Shown here piece by piece: positions 1 through 9,219 of a stretch of DNA of 64,000 bases. Numbering within the stretch: the first letter of the stretch is position 1; each line of letters opens with the position of its first letter. Source of the stretch: Oscillospiraceae bacterium (GTDB taxonomy: Bacteria > Bacillota > Clostridia > Oscillospirales > Ruminococcaceae); the NCBI GenBank assembly GCA_015067025.1, contig SVNC01000001.1, positions 310,001-374,000 of the forward strand, read 5' to 3'. The notes under the pieces are model-generated. The model made no database searches. It was given only the letters and a program-made list of their open reading frames with translations, and was not told the origin of the DNA. The position numbers and the translations under genes are program-made.

Positions 1-3
1 CGT

Positions 4-1188
4 ATGATTGGTACCGTTTCAAGAGGTGTCCGTGCTCCCATTATAAGAAATGGCGATGACATCGTTGAAATTGTTACAAACTCGATTCTCGAAGCAGCTA
101 AGGATGATGGCTTTGAGATCCGTGACAGAGATATCGTTGCGATGACAGAAGCTATCGTTGCAAGAGCACAGGGCAACTATGCAAGTGTAGACGATATTGC
201 TACAGATGTAAAGGCAAAATTCGGTGGTGAAACAGTCGGCGTTATTTTCCCGATTTTAAGCCGTAACAGATTTGCTATATGTCTGCGTGGTATAGCTAAG
301 GGAGCAAAGAAAATCGTTCTTATGCTTTCTTATCCTTCAGACGAAGTAGGTAACCATCTTGTAAGTCTTGATACACTTGATGAAAAAGGCGTTAATCCTT
401 ATACAGATGTACTCTCACTCGAAAAGTACCGTGAGCTTTTTGGATATGAAAAGCACACATTTACAGGCGTTGACTACGTAGAATATTATGAAAATCTTAT
501 CCGTGAATGCGGTGCAGATTGTGAGATAATCTTTGCAAACAACGCAAAGGCAATTCTCCCTTACACAAAGAACGTTCTTTGCTGTGATATCCATACAAGA
601 GCGAGAACAAAGAGAATTTTAAAGGCTGCAGGCGCAGATGTAGTACTCGGTCTTGACGAAATTCTGAATGCTCCTGTAAATGGTAGCGGATACAATGAAA
701 ATTACGGTCTTTTAGGTTCAAATAAATCTACAGAAGATCAGATAAAGCTTTTCCCCAGAGATTGTCAGCCTGTTGTTGATGCTATAGCTGCAAAGCTCAA
801 GGCAGCTACAGGTAAGAATGTAGAAGTTATGGTTTACGGTGACGGTGCGTTCAAGGATCCTATGGGAAAGATATGGGAGCTTGCTGATCCCGTTGTATCT
901 CCTGCATATACAGCAGGTCTTGAAGGTACACCCAACGAGCTTAAGCTGAAGTACCTTGCAGATAACGACTTTTCAGAGCTTTCAGGTGATGCGTTAAAGG
1001 ATGCTATCAAGGAAAAGATTCAGCAGAAGGATGATAACCTTGTAGGTCAGATGGTTTCTGAGGGTACAACACCCAGAAGACTTACAGACCTTATCGGTTC
1101 ACTTTGCGACCTTACATCCGGCTCTGGTGACAAGGGTACACCTATTGTATTTATTCAGGGTTACTTTGATAACTATACAACAGAATAA
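4..1188 (+). CDS. Coenzyme F420-0:L-glutamate ligase-like protein
   Basis: The 394-residue product looks like the CofE/F420-ligase family. It opens with a GTVSRGVRAPII stretch and continues with segments such as DRDIVAMTEAIVARAQG and VYGDGAFKDP that I associate with this fold. In methanogens and actinobacteria CofE adds glutamate to coenzyme F420-0 using GTP. Clostridia of this type are not known to make F420, so the substrate here is unknown and the name reflects fold only. The ATG at base 4 is the first visible start, but the frame is open to the window edge, so the real start could lie upstream. No other cofactor genes are nearby. A strong terminator follows the stop codon. Confidence 0.7.
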   Translation: MIGTVSRGVRAPIIRNGDDIVEIVTNSILEAAKDDGFEIRDRDIVAMTEAIVARAQGNYASVDDIATDVKAKFGGETVGVIFPILSRNRFAICLRGIAKGAKKIVLMLSYPSDEVGNHLVSLDTLDEKGVNPYTDVLSLEKYRELFGYEKHTFTGVDYVEYYENLIRECGADCEIIFANNAKAILPYTKNVLCCDIHTRARTKRILKAAGADVVLGLDEILNAPVNGSGYNENYGLLGSNKSTEDQIKLFPRDCQPVVDAIAAKLKAATGKNVEVMVYGDGAFKDPMGKIWELADPVVSPAYTAGLEGTPNELKLKYLADNDFSELSGDALKDAIKEKIQQKDDNLVGQMVSEGTTPRRLTDLIGSLCDLTSGSGDKGTPIVFIQGYFDNYTTE

Positions 1189-1196
1189 AAACTATT

Positions 1197-1229
1197 CTCC
1201 CGTACAGAAATGTATGGGAGTTGCTTTTT
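1197..1229 (+). terminator. Intrinsic terminator after the CofE-like gene
   Basis: A 10-bp stem with one G-U pair (1197-1206 with 1211-1220) and a GAAA tetraloop is followed by a T-rich tract. It separates the first gene from the GNAT gene. Confidence 0.8.
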
Positions 1230-1250
1230 CTCGCTAATTTTTCTTCAGAC

Positions 1251-1279
1251 TTTACAAATTAAAAAAAATATGGTAAAAT
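1251..1279 (+). promoter_or_regulatory. SigA-type promoter for the GNAT gene
   Basis: TTTACA at 1251-1256 and TAAAAT at 1274-1279 are separated by 17 bp, about 40 bp upstream of the GTG start. Confidence 0.6.
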
Positions 1280-1318
1280 AGAGAACATATTGATAAGATG
1301 GAAAAAGGAGAAAACAGA

Positions 1319-1801
1319 GTGATTAAAAGAGTAAGCAAAGAAGATTTACCCGAGTGTCTTGAAGTTATACATAAAAGCTACGAAACAGAAGCATCTATGT
1401 TCGGAGTTACAAAAATGAACTGTCCCAATCACACAAGCTTTTTGCCTATAGAAAAACTTGAAAGTTTTTATAGCTGGGGCTTTGAGATGTATGCAGTTAC
1501 AGACGAAAGTAATACTATAGTAGGCTTTTTTTCTCTTTCTATAAAAGAAAAGGACGTTTTTGAAGTGAAGTGTTTCAGCGTTCTGCCCCATCACAGACGC
1601 AAAGGGTATGGTACGCAGATGGTTGAACATGCTAAAAGCAGGGTGAAGGAGCTTGGTGGCAAAAAGCTCATCGCCAGTGTTGCTGACGGTGGACAGATAG
1701 AAAAGAAATGGTATGAAAAGAATGGTTTTAGCTATGCAGGAGCAAGCATTCATCCTCATCTTCCTTTTGCTATCGGTTTTATGGAATGGATAAATAAATA
1801 A
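1319..1801 (+). CDS. GNAT family N-acetyltransferase
   Basis: A protein of about 160 residues with a GNAT fold. The acetyl-CoA-binding motif is visible as VLPHHRRKGYGTQMVEHA (R/Q-x-x-G-x-G/A type) after a beta strand ending FEVKCFSV, and the C-terminal WYEKNGFSYAG is typical. The substrate cannot be predicted. I prefer the GTG at 1319 because AAAGGAG lies about ten bases upstream and the protein then begins VIKRVSKEDLPE, the usual family opening. An in-frame ATG at 1298 would place that ribosome binding site inside the coding region. It is a single-gene unit between two terminators with its own promoter. Confidence 0.85.
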   Translation: MIKRVSKEDLPECLEVIHKSYETEASMFGVTKMNCPNHTSFLPIEKLESFYSWGFEMYAVTDESNTIVGFFSLSIKEKDVFEVKCFSVLPHHRRKGYGTQMVEHAKSRVKELGGKKLIASVADGGQIEKKWYEKNGFSYAGASIHPHLPFAIGFMEWINK

Positions 1802-1812
1802 ATAAGACAGAC

Positions 1813-1846
1813 AAGGCTTTTTACATAACGGTAAAAAGCCTTTTTT
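1813..1846 (+). terminator. Intrinsic terminator after the GNAT gene
   Basis: A 12-bp perfect inverted repeat (1813-1824 with 1831-1842) runs into six T residues. Confidence 0.85.
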
Positions 1847-1989
1847 GTGTTTTAATAAATATATCCAATTTATTCTGTGTTTTAATATGTAGATTTACTG
1901 AAATTGCGTGTTTCTTATTGAATATAAGTTAAAAAAGTTGTATAATTAAATAGAGTGTTTATAAGTGAAGAAACTTAATAGGAGTAACT

Positions 1990-4950
1990 ATGAGAAGTAA
2001 TTTTAAAAAAATTTTGTGTGCTATTCTCGCAATGTCGTTAGTCTTGACTTTAGGAATGTCTTTTACGGCGACAGCAGAGGAAATCGGAGACTTTGTCGTA
2101 AGCGTATATAATGAAGAAAGCGGCTTGCCGACAGGTGAAGCCAATGACATTCTGCAAACATCTGATGGCTATATATGGATAGGAAGTTATGGAGGACTTA
2201 TCAGATACGACGGAAGCGAATTCAAAAATTTCAGCACGCTGAAGCAAATAGGATCATCATCTATCCGATCTATATTTGAAGATAGTAAAGACAGACTCTG
2301 GATAGGTACTAATGATGCGGGAGTTTATTTATATGAGGACGATTGTTTTAAGAAAATAAAAGGAACTGAAGATAATGATTTTCTTTGTGTCAGAGATTTC
2401 TGTGAAAGCGAAGACGGCAGAGTGTTCTGTGCCTCTAACTCGGGACTTGCGGAGATAAAAGGAGATGGCATAGTACCGCTTGGTGTCGAGGTTATAGGTC
2501 ATACCTTGTATAGTTGTGCCGTCGATAAGAACGGGGATCTGTGGAGTGTTTCAGATTCTGCTGTTCATATAATGAATCTTAGTGATTTTAGCGTTGAAAG
2601 CTTGCCATTTGCTGAACTTGATAAATCGCAGGAGCTTAGTGCGTACAGCCTTACTGCAGATAACGACGGTAATATTATAATTGGGACATCGGAAAATACA
2701 ATTGTTAAATATGATGCAGAACGAAAAGCAACATATATATCAACAAACAGTGTAAATACCCATAATAAGATAAGAGTAGGAAAAAACGGGGAAATTCTTG
2801 TATGTGGTCTCAGAGGTTTTGCGGTTGTTGATAGCAGTGGCGAAGTTACGGAATTTGGCGAAAGTGAGAAAGCAAGTTCTGTAAACAGTGCTATATGTGA
2901 TTACGAAGGTAATTATTGGCTTGCTTCGTCATCATACGGTGTTATAAAGTATGTCAGGGGTTGTATTGATTCTCCGAATAACAACGCAGAGGGCTTGTCA
3001 TCAACTGCAATAAACGCTATTTCAAAACAAAACGGATATTATTATGTAGGTCACGATAGTGGTCTTATGGTGTACGATGAAAGCTGGCGGAAGGTGTCGT
3101 GCCCTCTTGAAGAGATGCTTGACGGAGTTAGAATAAGACACATTTTAGCTGACAGTAATGATAAGATATGGCTTGCAACTTATTCAGATAACGCGGTTAT
3201 CTGCTATGATACAGATACAAAAGAAATTACCGTTTATAACGAAGATAACGGACTTATCAGCAATCGTGCGAGAGTTATCTACGAAACTTCAGACAAGATG
3301 ATTGTTGTTGGTACACAGCTTGGTATTTCGTATATCAAAGACGGAAAAGTAACAAAAAGTTTTGGCACTGATGATGGAATTGAAGTACTTCAGATACTTT
3401 CCCTTTGTGAAAGTTCTGATGGCGCTATTTTAGCCGGAAGCGACGGCGGCGGTATATACAAGATAAAAGATGATAAAGTTCTAAACTACTCATTCGAAGA
3501 CGGTTTACAGGAAGGCGTAGTACTCCGTATGATCGCGGATGCTTCAAAAAAGGATGCTTATTTTGTAAGTGCCGGAAGTAATCTTTATTATTTTGAAAAT
3601 GAAAAATTTAGAAAGCTTGACAATCTTGAAAAGGGAGCAGGAAGTATTTTTGATCTTTATGATAAGGACGGAAAGCTGTGGATCTTACAAAATAGCGGCA
3701 TCTTCTCAGTTGATAAAGAAAAGCTGCTTTCCGGAGAATCAGGGTCGGACGTACTTCATGGACTCAGCCACGGCCTGACGGGCTCGTTAAACGCTAATAC
3801 ATGGCATTATGTTGATGATGATGGAAGTGTATACCTTGCTACGAGAAACGGAATAAGCCACTTTGGATTTGCCGGAACAGAAAACGGTATCCCAAAAATA
3901 ATTGTAAACAGTGTGATAGTTGACGAAAAAGAATATCAGCACCCGACATCAATGCAGATTTCATCTGATAGTAAGCGAATAACCGTTGATTTTTCAGTTC
4001 TTTCTTTTACAGATACCGCCGCAATAAACGTTTCCTATAAGCTTGATGGATTTGAAAGTGAAGAAACGATCCTTGAAAATCAGAAAAACGCAAAGGTGAG
4101 TTATACGAATCTTCCGGGAGGATCATATACTTTTGTACTGAAAATTTATGATGCAAGTAATCCTGAAAAAGTCTCAGAACAGCGGATTACCATAGTTAAA
4201 GAGAAAAAGATATATGAATATCCTTTTTTTGTTCCTCTTTTTATAATTCTTGTGATACTTGTCACTGCTCTTGCGGTAATGTTGATTGTTCATCGCAAAT
4301 TGAGGGCAATTGCAAAAAGAGAACGAGAATATAAAGATATAATGGTACAGGGTCTTGAAACACTTGCCCGCACTATAGATGCAAAGGATAAATACACAAA
4401 CGGTCACTCTATAAGAGTTGCAATTTATTCAAGAGAGCTGGCAAGGCGTATGGGTATGAGTGAAAAAGAACAGGAAAAAGTCTATTATATTGCACTTGTT
4501 CACGATATAGGAAAAATAGGTATTCCTGATGCGATATTAAATAAATGTGCAAGACTTACTGATGAAGAATATGAAATTATCAAGACACATCCTATGATAG
4601 GTGGAGAGATACTGAAAAGCTTTACAGCATTAGAGGGTTCGACTGAAGGCGCAAGTTATCATCATGAAAAGTATGATGGCACAGGCTACGGAAAACAACT
4701 TGTCGGCGAGGAAATACCTCTTGTTGCGAGAATAATCGGTGTTGCGGACGCTTATGATGCGATGTCCAGTAACAGATGCTACAGAAATGCACTTTCTTCT
4801 GAAAAAGTAATAGATGAATTAAATAACGGAACGGGAACGCAGTTTGATCCTAAAATAGTTCCTTTTATGCTGGAAATGATAGAGGATGGTACGGCACCTA
4901 TAAAGCCGGATGCAACGCACTATCTGCCTGAATTTCAGAATATTGTGTAA
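1990..4950 (+). CDS. Secreted beta-propeller / Y_Y_Y / HD-GYP receptor
   Basis: A 986-residue single-pass receptor. A signal peptide (about 1-29) precedes two-component-regulator propeller repeats (about 36-640) with recurring IWIGSYGGL/LWIGTNDAG-like blades. A Y_Y_Y-type Ig domain (about 650-725) and a transmembrane segment (about 742-766) follow. The cytoplasmic end is an HD-GYP domain (about 785-965) with HDIGK near residue 838, HPMIGG, and HHEKYDGTGYG near 890-900. HD-GYP proteins hydrolyse cyclic di-GMP, so an extracellular cue is probably converted into a change in that messenger. The classical GYP triad reads GYG here. Propeller/Y_Y_Y sensors in this architecture more often end in a histidine kinase. 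An AGGAG site lies just upstream of the ATG. The gene is monocistronic. Confidence 0.88.
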   Translation: MRSNFKKILCAILAMSLVLTLGMSFTATAEEIGDFVVSVYNEESGLPTGEANDILQTSDGYIWIGSYGGLIRYDGSEFKNFSTLKQIGSSSIRSIFEDSKDRLWIGTNDAGVYLYEDDCFKKIKGTEDNDFLCVRDFCESEDGRVFCASNSGLAEIKGDGIVPLGVEVIGHTLYSCAVDKNGDLWSVSDSAVHIMNLSDFSVESLPFAELDKSQELSAYSLTADNDGNIIIGTSENTIVKYDAERKATYISTNSVNTHNKIRVGKNGEILVCGLRGFAVVDSSGEVTEFGESEKASSVNSAICDYEGNYWLASSSYGVIKYVRGCIDSPNNNAEGLSSTAINAISKQNGYYYVGHDSGLMVYDESWRKVSCPLEEMLDGVRIRHILADSNDKIWLATYSDNAVICYDTDTKEITVYNEDNGLISNRARVIYETSDKMIVVGTQLGISYIKDGKVTKSFGTDDGIEVLQILSLCESSDGAILAGSDGGGIYKIKDDKVLNYSFEDGLQEGVVLRMIADASKKDAYFVSAGSNLYYFENEKFRKLDNLEKGAGSIFDLYDKDGKLWILQNSGIFSVDKEKLLSGESGSDVLHGLSHGLTGSLNANTWHYVDDDGSVYLATRNGISHFGFAGTENGIPKIIVNSVIVDEKEYQHPTSMQISSDSKRITVDFSVLSFTDTAAINVSYKLDGFESEETILENQKNAKVSYTNLPGGSYTFVLKIYDASNPEKVSEQRITIVKEKKIYEYPFFVPLFIILVILVTALAVMLIVHRKLRAIAKREREYKDIMVQGLETLARTIDAKDKYTNGHSIRVAIYSRELARRMGMSEKEQEKVYYIALVHDIGKIGIPDAILNKCARLTDEEYEIIKTHPMIGGEILKSFTALEGSTEGASYHHEKYDGTGYGKQLVGEEIPLVARIIGVADAYDAMSSNRCYRNALSSEKVIDELNNGTGTQFDPKIVPFMLEMIEDGTAPIKPDATHYLPEFQNIV

Positions 4951-4975
4951 TTTTTAACGAAAATCACTTTTATTG

Positions 4976-5005
4976 TTGACTTTGTGGCGGTTTATGTGCT
5001 ATAAT
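4976..5005 (+). promoter_or_regulatory. SigA-type promoter of the amino-acid ABC operon
   Basis: TTGACT at 4976-4981 and TATAAT at 5000-5005 are separated by 18 bp. The start codon lies about 50 bp downstream. Confidence 0.75.
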
Positions 5006-5056
5006 AATCGGAGCAGATTTATAAAAAATAATTGTATATCGGAAAGGAAAATTAAT

Positions 5057-5839
5057 ATGAAAAAATTAGTTGCACTTACAGCAGTTGCTGCAATTTGTGT
5101 TGCATCCCTTGCAGGATGTTCAGGTGGAGTAAAGCCTAATGAAGTTCACTCCAAGGCTGACCTTGTTGGCAAGACGATTGGTGTTCAGCAGGGTACAACA
5201 GGTGATACAGAGGCTTCTAAGGTTGAAGGGGCTACAATCGACAGATACAAAAAGGGTGCGGATGCTATCCAGGCTTTAAAGCAGGGTAAGGTAGATGCTG
5301 TTGTTATCGACGTTGAGCCTGCAAAGGTGTTTGTTGAAAAGAATACGGATCTTATGATACTTGATGAAACTTTTATAACAGAAGAATACGCTATCGCTAT
5401 CAAGAAGGGATCTGAGCTTACAGCTAAGATCAACACAGCTCTTGAAGAACTTGAAGCTGATGGTACACTCAGCAAGATCGTAAGAAACTGGATTGGCGAT
5501 GAGATTGGTCAGTATCCTTATAAGTCTCCTGAAAATGTTGACAGATCGAACGGTACTCTTGTAATGGCTACAAATGCGGCTTTCCCTCCTTATGAAGCAG
5601 TTGAAGGCGGCAAGGTGGTTGGTATTGACCCTGACATTATGCAAGCTGTATGCGATAAGCTTGGTTATGAGCTCAAGATTGAAGATATGGACTTTGATGC
5701 TATCATTTCTGCAGTAAACTCAGGTAAGGCTGACGTAGGTGTTGCAGGTATGTCTGTGACAGAAGATCGTCTTAAGAACGTTGACTTCTCCAACTCTTAC
5801 ACCAAGGCAAATCAGGTTATCGTTGTAAGAAAGAAGTAA
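5057..5839 (+). CDS. Polar amino-acid-binding lipoprotein, circularly permuted
   Basis: A 260-residue solute-binding lipoprotein with signal peptide and lipobox LAGC (Cys21). The two halves of the SBP_bac_3 fold are in reverse order. Residues 30-147 (ADLVGKTIGVQQGTTGD through LSKIVRNWIG) match the usual second half. Residues 166-258 (LVMATNAAFPPYE through NVDFSNSYTKANQVIVVRK) match the usual first half. Both ligand anchors of the GlnH family are kept: Arg238 in VTEDRLK and Asp85 in VVIDVEP. It should deliver a polar amino acid to the permease and ATPase encoded next. The ATG at 5057 follows a GGAAAGGA site; an upstream in-frame start at 4973 would overlap the promoter. A hairpin after the stop may raise its expression relative to the transporter. 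Confidence 0.92.
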   Translation: MKKLVALTAVAAICVASLAGCSGGVKPNEVHSKADLVGKTIGVQQGTTGDTEASKVEGATIDRYKKGADAIQALKQGKVDAVVIDVEPAKVFVEKNTDLMILDETFITEEYAIAIKKGSELTAKINTALEELEADGTLSKIVRNWIGDEIGQYPYKSPENVDRSNGTLVMATNAAFPPYEAVEGGKVVGIDPDIMQAVCDKLGYELKIEDMDFDAIISAVNSGKADVGVAGMSVTEDRLKNVDFSNSYTKANQVIVVRKK

Positions 5840-5858
5840 TTTGAATTAGCATATTATC

Positions 5859-5890
5859 CGCCGTGCGAATCGGTACAGATTTGCACGGCG
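5859..5890 (+). other. Intercistronic hairpin between binding-protein and permease genes
   Basis: A 12-bp inverted repeat with one G-U pair (5859-5870 with 5879-5890) and an 8-base loop. No T-run follows, so it looks like an mRNA-stabilising or attenuating hairpin rather than a full terminator. Confidence 0.6.
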
Positions 5891-5937
5891 TAATATTTAT
5901 AATGTAATACTTTTAAAAGAAGGGAAAATCAAACGAT

Positions 5938-6651
5938 ATGGACGGCATTGTACAGTGGTTTACTGACTTCGGCGAAAAGTTTTATGATAATTTTATAAAG
6001 GATGCCCGCTGGCAGTACTTGACCGATGGTCTGAAAAACACGCTTATCATCACTTTTCTGTCGATAATTATTGGATTAATTTTAGGTTTTGTTATTGCAA
6101 TTATCAGATCGACACACGATAAAACAGGAAAGCTTAAAATTCTTAATTTCTTCGCGAAAATATATCTGACTATAATCAGAGGTACGCCTGTAGTAGTTCA
6201 GCTGCTTATTATCTATTTCGTAATCTTTGGCTCTTTTGACATAGATAAGCTGATTGTAGCGGTAATAGCTTTCGGTCTTAATTCAGCCGCATATGTTGCT
6301 GAAATTGTCCGTTCGGGTATAATGTCCATTGATAACGGTCAGTTTGAAGCAGGATCCAGTTTAGGTCTTGGATATATGCAGACTATGGTCTACATTGTAC
6401 TTCCTCAGGCACTAAAGAATGTTCTTCCTGCACTTGCAAATGAATTTATCGTATTACTTAAGGAAACCTCTGTATCAGGCTATATCGCTATATCTGACCT
6501 TACAAAAGGCGGCGATATCATAAGAAGTCTTACTTATGAAGCATTCCTGCCTCTTATTGCGGTAGCGGTTATTTATCTTGTAATGGTAATGTTCCTGTCA
6601 TTCCTCGTAACAAAGCTCGAAAGGAGACTTGCAAAAAATGATAAACGTTAA
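5938..6651 (+). CDS. Polar amino-acid ABC transporter permease
   Basis: A 237-residue inner-membrane permease of the HisM/GlnP family. It has several hydrophobic segments (about 35-55, 82-105, 195-222). The cytoplasmic coupling loop near residues 130-150 reads [24 protein letters not shown], the EAA motif that contacts the ATPase. The early [13 protein letters not shown] segment is also characteristic. It sits between the binding-protein gene and the ATPase gene and overlaps the latter by 14 bases, so the three make one importer. GAAGGGAAAA lies upstream of the ATG. Confidence 0.93.
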   Translation: MDGIVQWFTDFGEKFYDNFIKDARWQYLTDGLKNTLIITFLSIIIGLILGFVIAIIRSTHDKTGKLKILNFFAKIYLTIIRGTPVVVQLLIIYFVIFGSFDIDKLIVAVIAFGLNSAAYVAEIVRSGIMSIDNGQFEAGSSLGLGYMQTMVYIVLPQALKNVLPALANEFIVLLKETSVSGYIAISDLTKGGDIIRSLTYEAFLPLIAVAVIYLVMVMFLSFLVTKLERRLAKNDKR

Positions 6652-7363
6652 TAATTTAACCAAGGACTTTAATGAGCTTCATGTTTTAAAGAATATAACA
6701 GAAACTATAGAGAAGGGCGAAAAGGTTGTAATAGTCGGCCCTTCCGGTTCCGGTAAGAGTACTTTCCTCAGATGTCTTAATCTTATGGAAAGACCCACTT
6801 CCGGCGAAATTTTTGTTGATGGTACCGATATCACAAGACTTCATGAAAAGGAAGTAAATTTTATCAGAAGAAGAATGGGAATGGTGTTTCAGCACTTTAA
6901 TTTGTTCCCTCATCTTACAATTAAGAAAAATATAACTCTTGCTCCTGTAAAATTAAAGCTGATGACTGAAGCACAGGCTGATAAGCGTGCTGAAGAGTTA
7001 CTTGCAAAGGTTGGCCTTTCCGATAAGGCAAATCAGTATCCAAATCAACTTTCAGGCGGACAGAAACAGAGAATAGCTATCGCTCGTTCTCTTGCAATGA
7101 ATCCTGAAATAATGCTCTTTGATGAGCCTACTTCTGCTCTTGACCCTGAAATGGTCGGCGAAGTACTTAATCTTATGAAAGAACTTGCAGATGATGGTAT
7201 GACAATGATTGTCGTAACACACGAAATGGGATTTGCGAGAGAGGTTGCTTCTCGTGTTATGTTTATGGATGAGGGCATGATCGTTGAGCAGAATATCCCG
7301 GCGGAGTTCTTTGCTAATCCTAAAAGTCCAAGACTTAAAGAATTCTTATCAAAGGTGCTGTAA
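6638..7363 (+). CDS. Polar amino-acid ABC transporter ATP-binding protein
   Basis: A 241-residue ATPase of the GlnQ/HisP group. Walker A is GPSGSGKST, the Q-loop is [10 protein letters not shown], the signature is LSGGQKQR, Walker B is [12 protein letters not shown], and the switch histidine is in VVTHEMGFA. It energises the permease encoded upstream. The ATG at 6638 is chosen because AAGGAG at 6621-6626 is 11 bases upstream; the TTG at 6629 would be only two bases from it. The stop codon overlaps the next ATG (TAATG), so the GNAT gene that follows is translationally coupled. Confidence 0.95.
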   Translation: MINVNNLTKDFNELHVLKNITETIEKGEKVVIVGPSGSGKSTFLRCLNLMERPTSGEIFVDGTDITRLHEKEVNFIRRRMGMVFQHFNLFPHLTIKKNITLAPVKLKLMTEAQADKRAEELLAKVGLSDKANQYPNQLSGGQKQRIAIARSLAMNPEIMLFDEPTSALDPEMVGEVLNLMKELADDGMTMIVVTHEMGFAREVASRVMFMDEGMIVEQNIPAEFFANPKSPRLKEFLSKVL

Positions 7364-7791
7364 TGGAGCTTAAAACAGTTTGCTTTAAAGGGAACGAAGA
7401 CAAGCTTTTTAAAATGGCAGGAAAGATAAGAGAAGATATATTTCTTCTTGAGCAGGGCTTCAGCGTTGAATACGATGATATTGATAAAGAGGCTTATCAC
7501 GTTATTGTGTTTGACGGAGAAAAGCCGATAGCCACTTCAAGATTTTATGGAGCAGATAACCCTGTCCATATAGGCAGGGTAGCTGTTATAAAGGAATATC
7601 GTAATAAAGGCATAGGAGTATACCTGATGAAGCAGACAGAAACCTTTGCAAAGGAAAAGGGTGCTTTGTCGGTGACTCTTGGTGCTCAGATAAGAGCGAG
7701 TACCTTTTACAGAAAATGTGGCTACAAAGAATATGGAGAAGAGTATATGGATGAGTTCTGTCCTCATATAAATATGCTGAAAACATTATAA
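7363..7791 (+). CDS. GNAT family N-acetyltransferase, coupled to the ABC operon
   Basis: A 142-residue GNAT protein. The acetyl-CoA loop is visible as VAVIKEYRNKGIGVYLMKQTE (Q/R-x-x-G-x-G type), followed by GAQIRASTFYRKCGYKEYGEEYMDEF, a C-terminus typical of the ElaA/YjcF-like branch. The substrate is unknown. The ATG shares one base with the ATPase stop codon, so it is co-translated with the amino-acid importer. That placement suggests a link to the imported compound, but this is inference from position. Confidence 0.88.
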   Translation: MELKTVCFKGNEDKLFKMAGKIREDIFLLEQGFSVEYDDIDKEAYHVIVFDGEKPIATSRFYGADNPVHIGRVAVIKEYRNKGIGVYLMKQTETFAKEKGALSVTLGAQIRASTFYRKCGYKEYGEEYMDEFCPHINMLKTL

Positions 7792-7804
7792 TAAAGGAAT
7801 AGTT

Positions 7805-9214
7805 ATGCTAGAAACAATAAATGGAATCGTGGCGTCTATAAATGACTTTTTTTACTCCTATCTGCTGATTATAGTGTTAGTTGCAGGAGGTCTTATTTTT
7901 ACCGTTTTAACACGCTTTGCACCCTTCAGACTTTTTAAGGAGCAGATAAAAGCGGTTTTTGAAAAACCTAAAGATAAGAATGGTGTTTCCTCTTTCCAGG
8001 CGTTGATGGTTTCGACAGCGTCCAGAGTAGGTACCGGTAATATCATAGGCGTGTCTACAGCACTTTGTATGGGCGGCTTTGGCTCTGTATTCTGGATGTG
8101 GGTAATCGCTATAGTCGGAAGTGCATCTGCACTTATCGAAAGCACTCTTGCACAGATATATAAGAAAAGAGGACCTGATGGTAGCTATGGCGGACCTGCG
8201 TACTACATTGAAACGGCCCTTAAATGCAGACCGTTAGCTATCGTGTTTTCAGTACTTTTGATACTTACTTACGGCGTAGGTTTCAATATGCTTGCATCCT
8301 TCAATTTACAGTCAACATTCTCATCATACGGCTTTTACGACGCATCAGTTACTCCTTGGATAATCGGACTTGTTGTAGCTGCTGTCGTGTGCTATTGCCT
8401 TATAGGTGGAGGAAAAAGAATTGAAAAGGTAACAAGCGTATTAGTTCCTATAATGGGACTTGCATACATGTTGATTTCACTTGTTATTGTTTTTATGAAC
8501 ATTTCGGCATTACCGAGTGTTATTGCTCAGATATTCGGGCAGGCTTCTGATTTTGAAGCTATATTTGGCGGCTTTACAGGCTCATGTGTAATGTATGGTA
8601 TAAAGCGTGGACTATTCAGTAATGAAGCGGGTGTTGGTTCTGCACCTAACGCGTCTGCATCTGCTGATGTTCAGCATCCTGTAAAGCAGGGTCTTGTTCA
8701 AGTGCTTTCTGTATTTATTGATACAATACTTATCTGTAGTGCAACGGCATTTATGTGCATGTGTTCAGGTATAGAGCCTTCTGCTGAACTTTCAGGTGCG
8801 GCATATATTCAGCAGTCTCTCAGAGTAACGCTTGGAGAATTCGGACCGATATTTATTACGGTTGCAATGGTGCTTTTCGCATTTACTACATTACTTGGAA
8901 ATCTTTATTATGTAGATAAGGGAATTGCTCATATTATGGGTCGTGTACCCGGCAAAAGGTTTATGCTTGTCGTTCATATCGTGTTCTCTGTACTTATTTT
9001 AATTGGTGCAGGACTTAGTGCTGATCTGCTTTGGAATATATCGGACATACTTATGGGAGGTATGACTATAATTAATATTCCTGTAATTCTTATTCTTTCG
9101 AAGTATGCACTACGTGCGTTGAAGGATTATGAAAAGCAGAGAAAAGAGGGTAAAACGCCCATTTTCCATGCAAAGAATATTGACCTGCCACATAAGGTAG
9201 ACTACTGGGATTGA
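7805..9214 (+). CDS. Sodium:alanine/glycine symporter, AgcS/AlsT family
   Basis: A 469-residue polytopic membrane protein of the amino acid carrier (AGCS) family. It has about ten or eleven hydrophobic segments. The signature region TASRVGTGNIIGVSTAL lies near residue 75, and GLFSNEAGVGSAPNASASA near residue 270; both are strongly conserved and line the substrate/sodium site. It should import alanine or glycine with sodium. It begins 13 bases after the GNAT gene with AAAGGA ahead of the ATG, so it is probably the last gene of the amino-acid-uptake operon. A terminator follows. Confidence 0.93.
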   Translation: MLETINGIVASINDFFYSYLLIIVLVAGGLIFTVLTRFAPFRLFKEQIKAVFEKPKDKNGVSSFQALMVSTASRVGTGNIIGVSTALCMGGFGSVFWMWVIAIVGSASALIESTLAQIYKKRGPDGSYGGPAYYIETALKCRPLAIVFSVLLILTYGVGFNMLASFNLQSTFSSYGFYDASVTPWIIGLVVAAVVCYCLIGGGKRIEKVTSVLVPIMGLAYMLISLVIVFMNISALPSVIAQIFGQASDFEAIFGGFTGSCVMYGIKRGLFSNEAGVGSAPNASASADVQHPVKQGLVQVLSVFIDTILICSATAFMCMCSGIEPSAELSGAAYIQQSLRVTLGEFGPIFITVAMVLFAFTTLLGNLYYVDKGIAHIMGRVPGKRFMLVVHIVFSVLILIGAGLSADLLWNISDILMGGMTIINIPVILILSKYALRALKDYEKQRKEGKTPIFHAKNIDLPHKVDYWD

Positions 9215-9219
9215 TATTA

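Noticed and set aside
4973-5056. An N-terminal extension of the amino-acid-binding protein
   Set aside because: It overlaps the promoter, lacks a ribosome binding site, and would spoil the lipoprotein signal peptide that starts at 5057.
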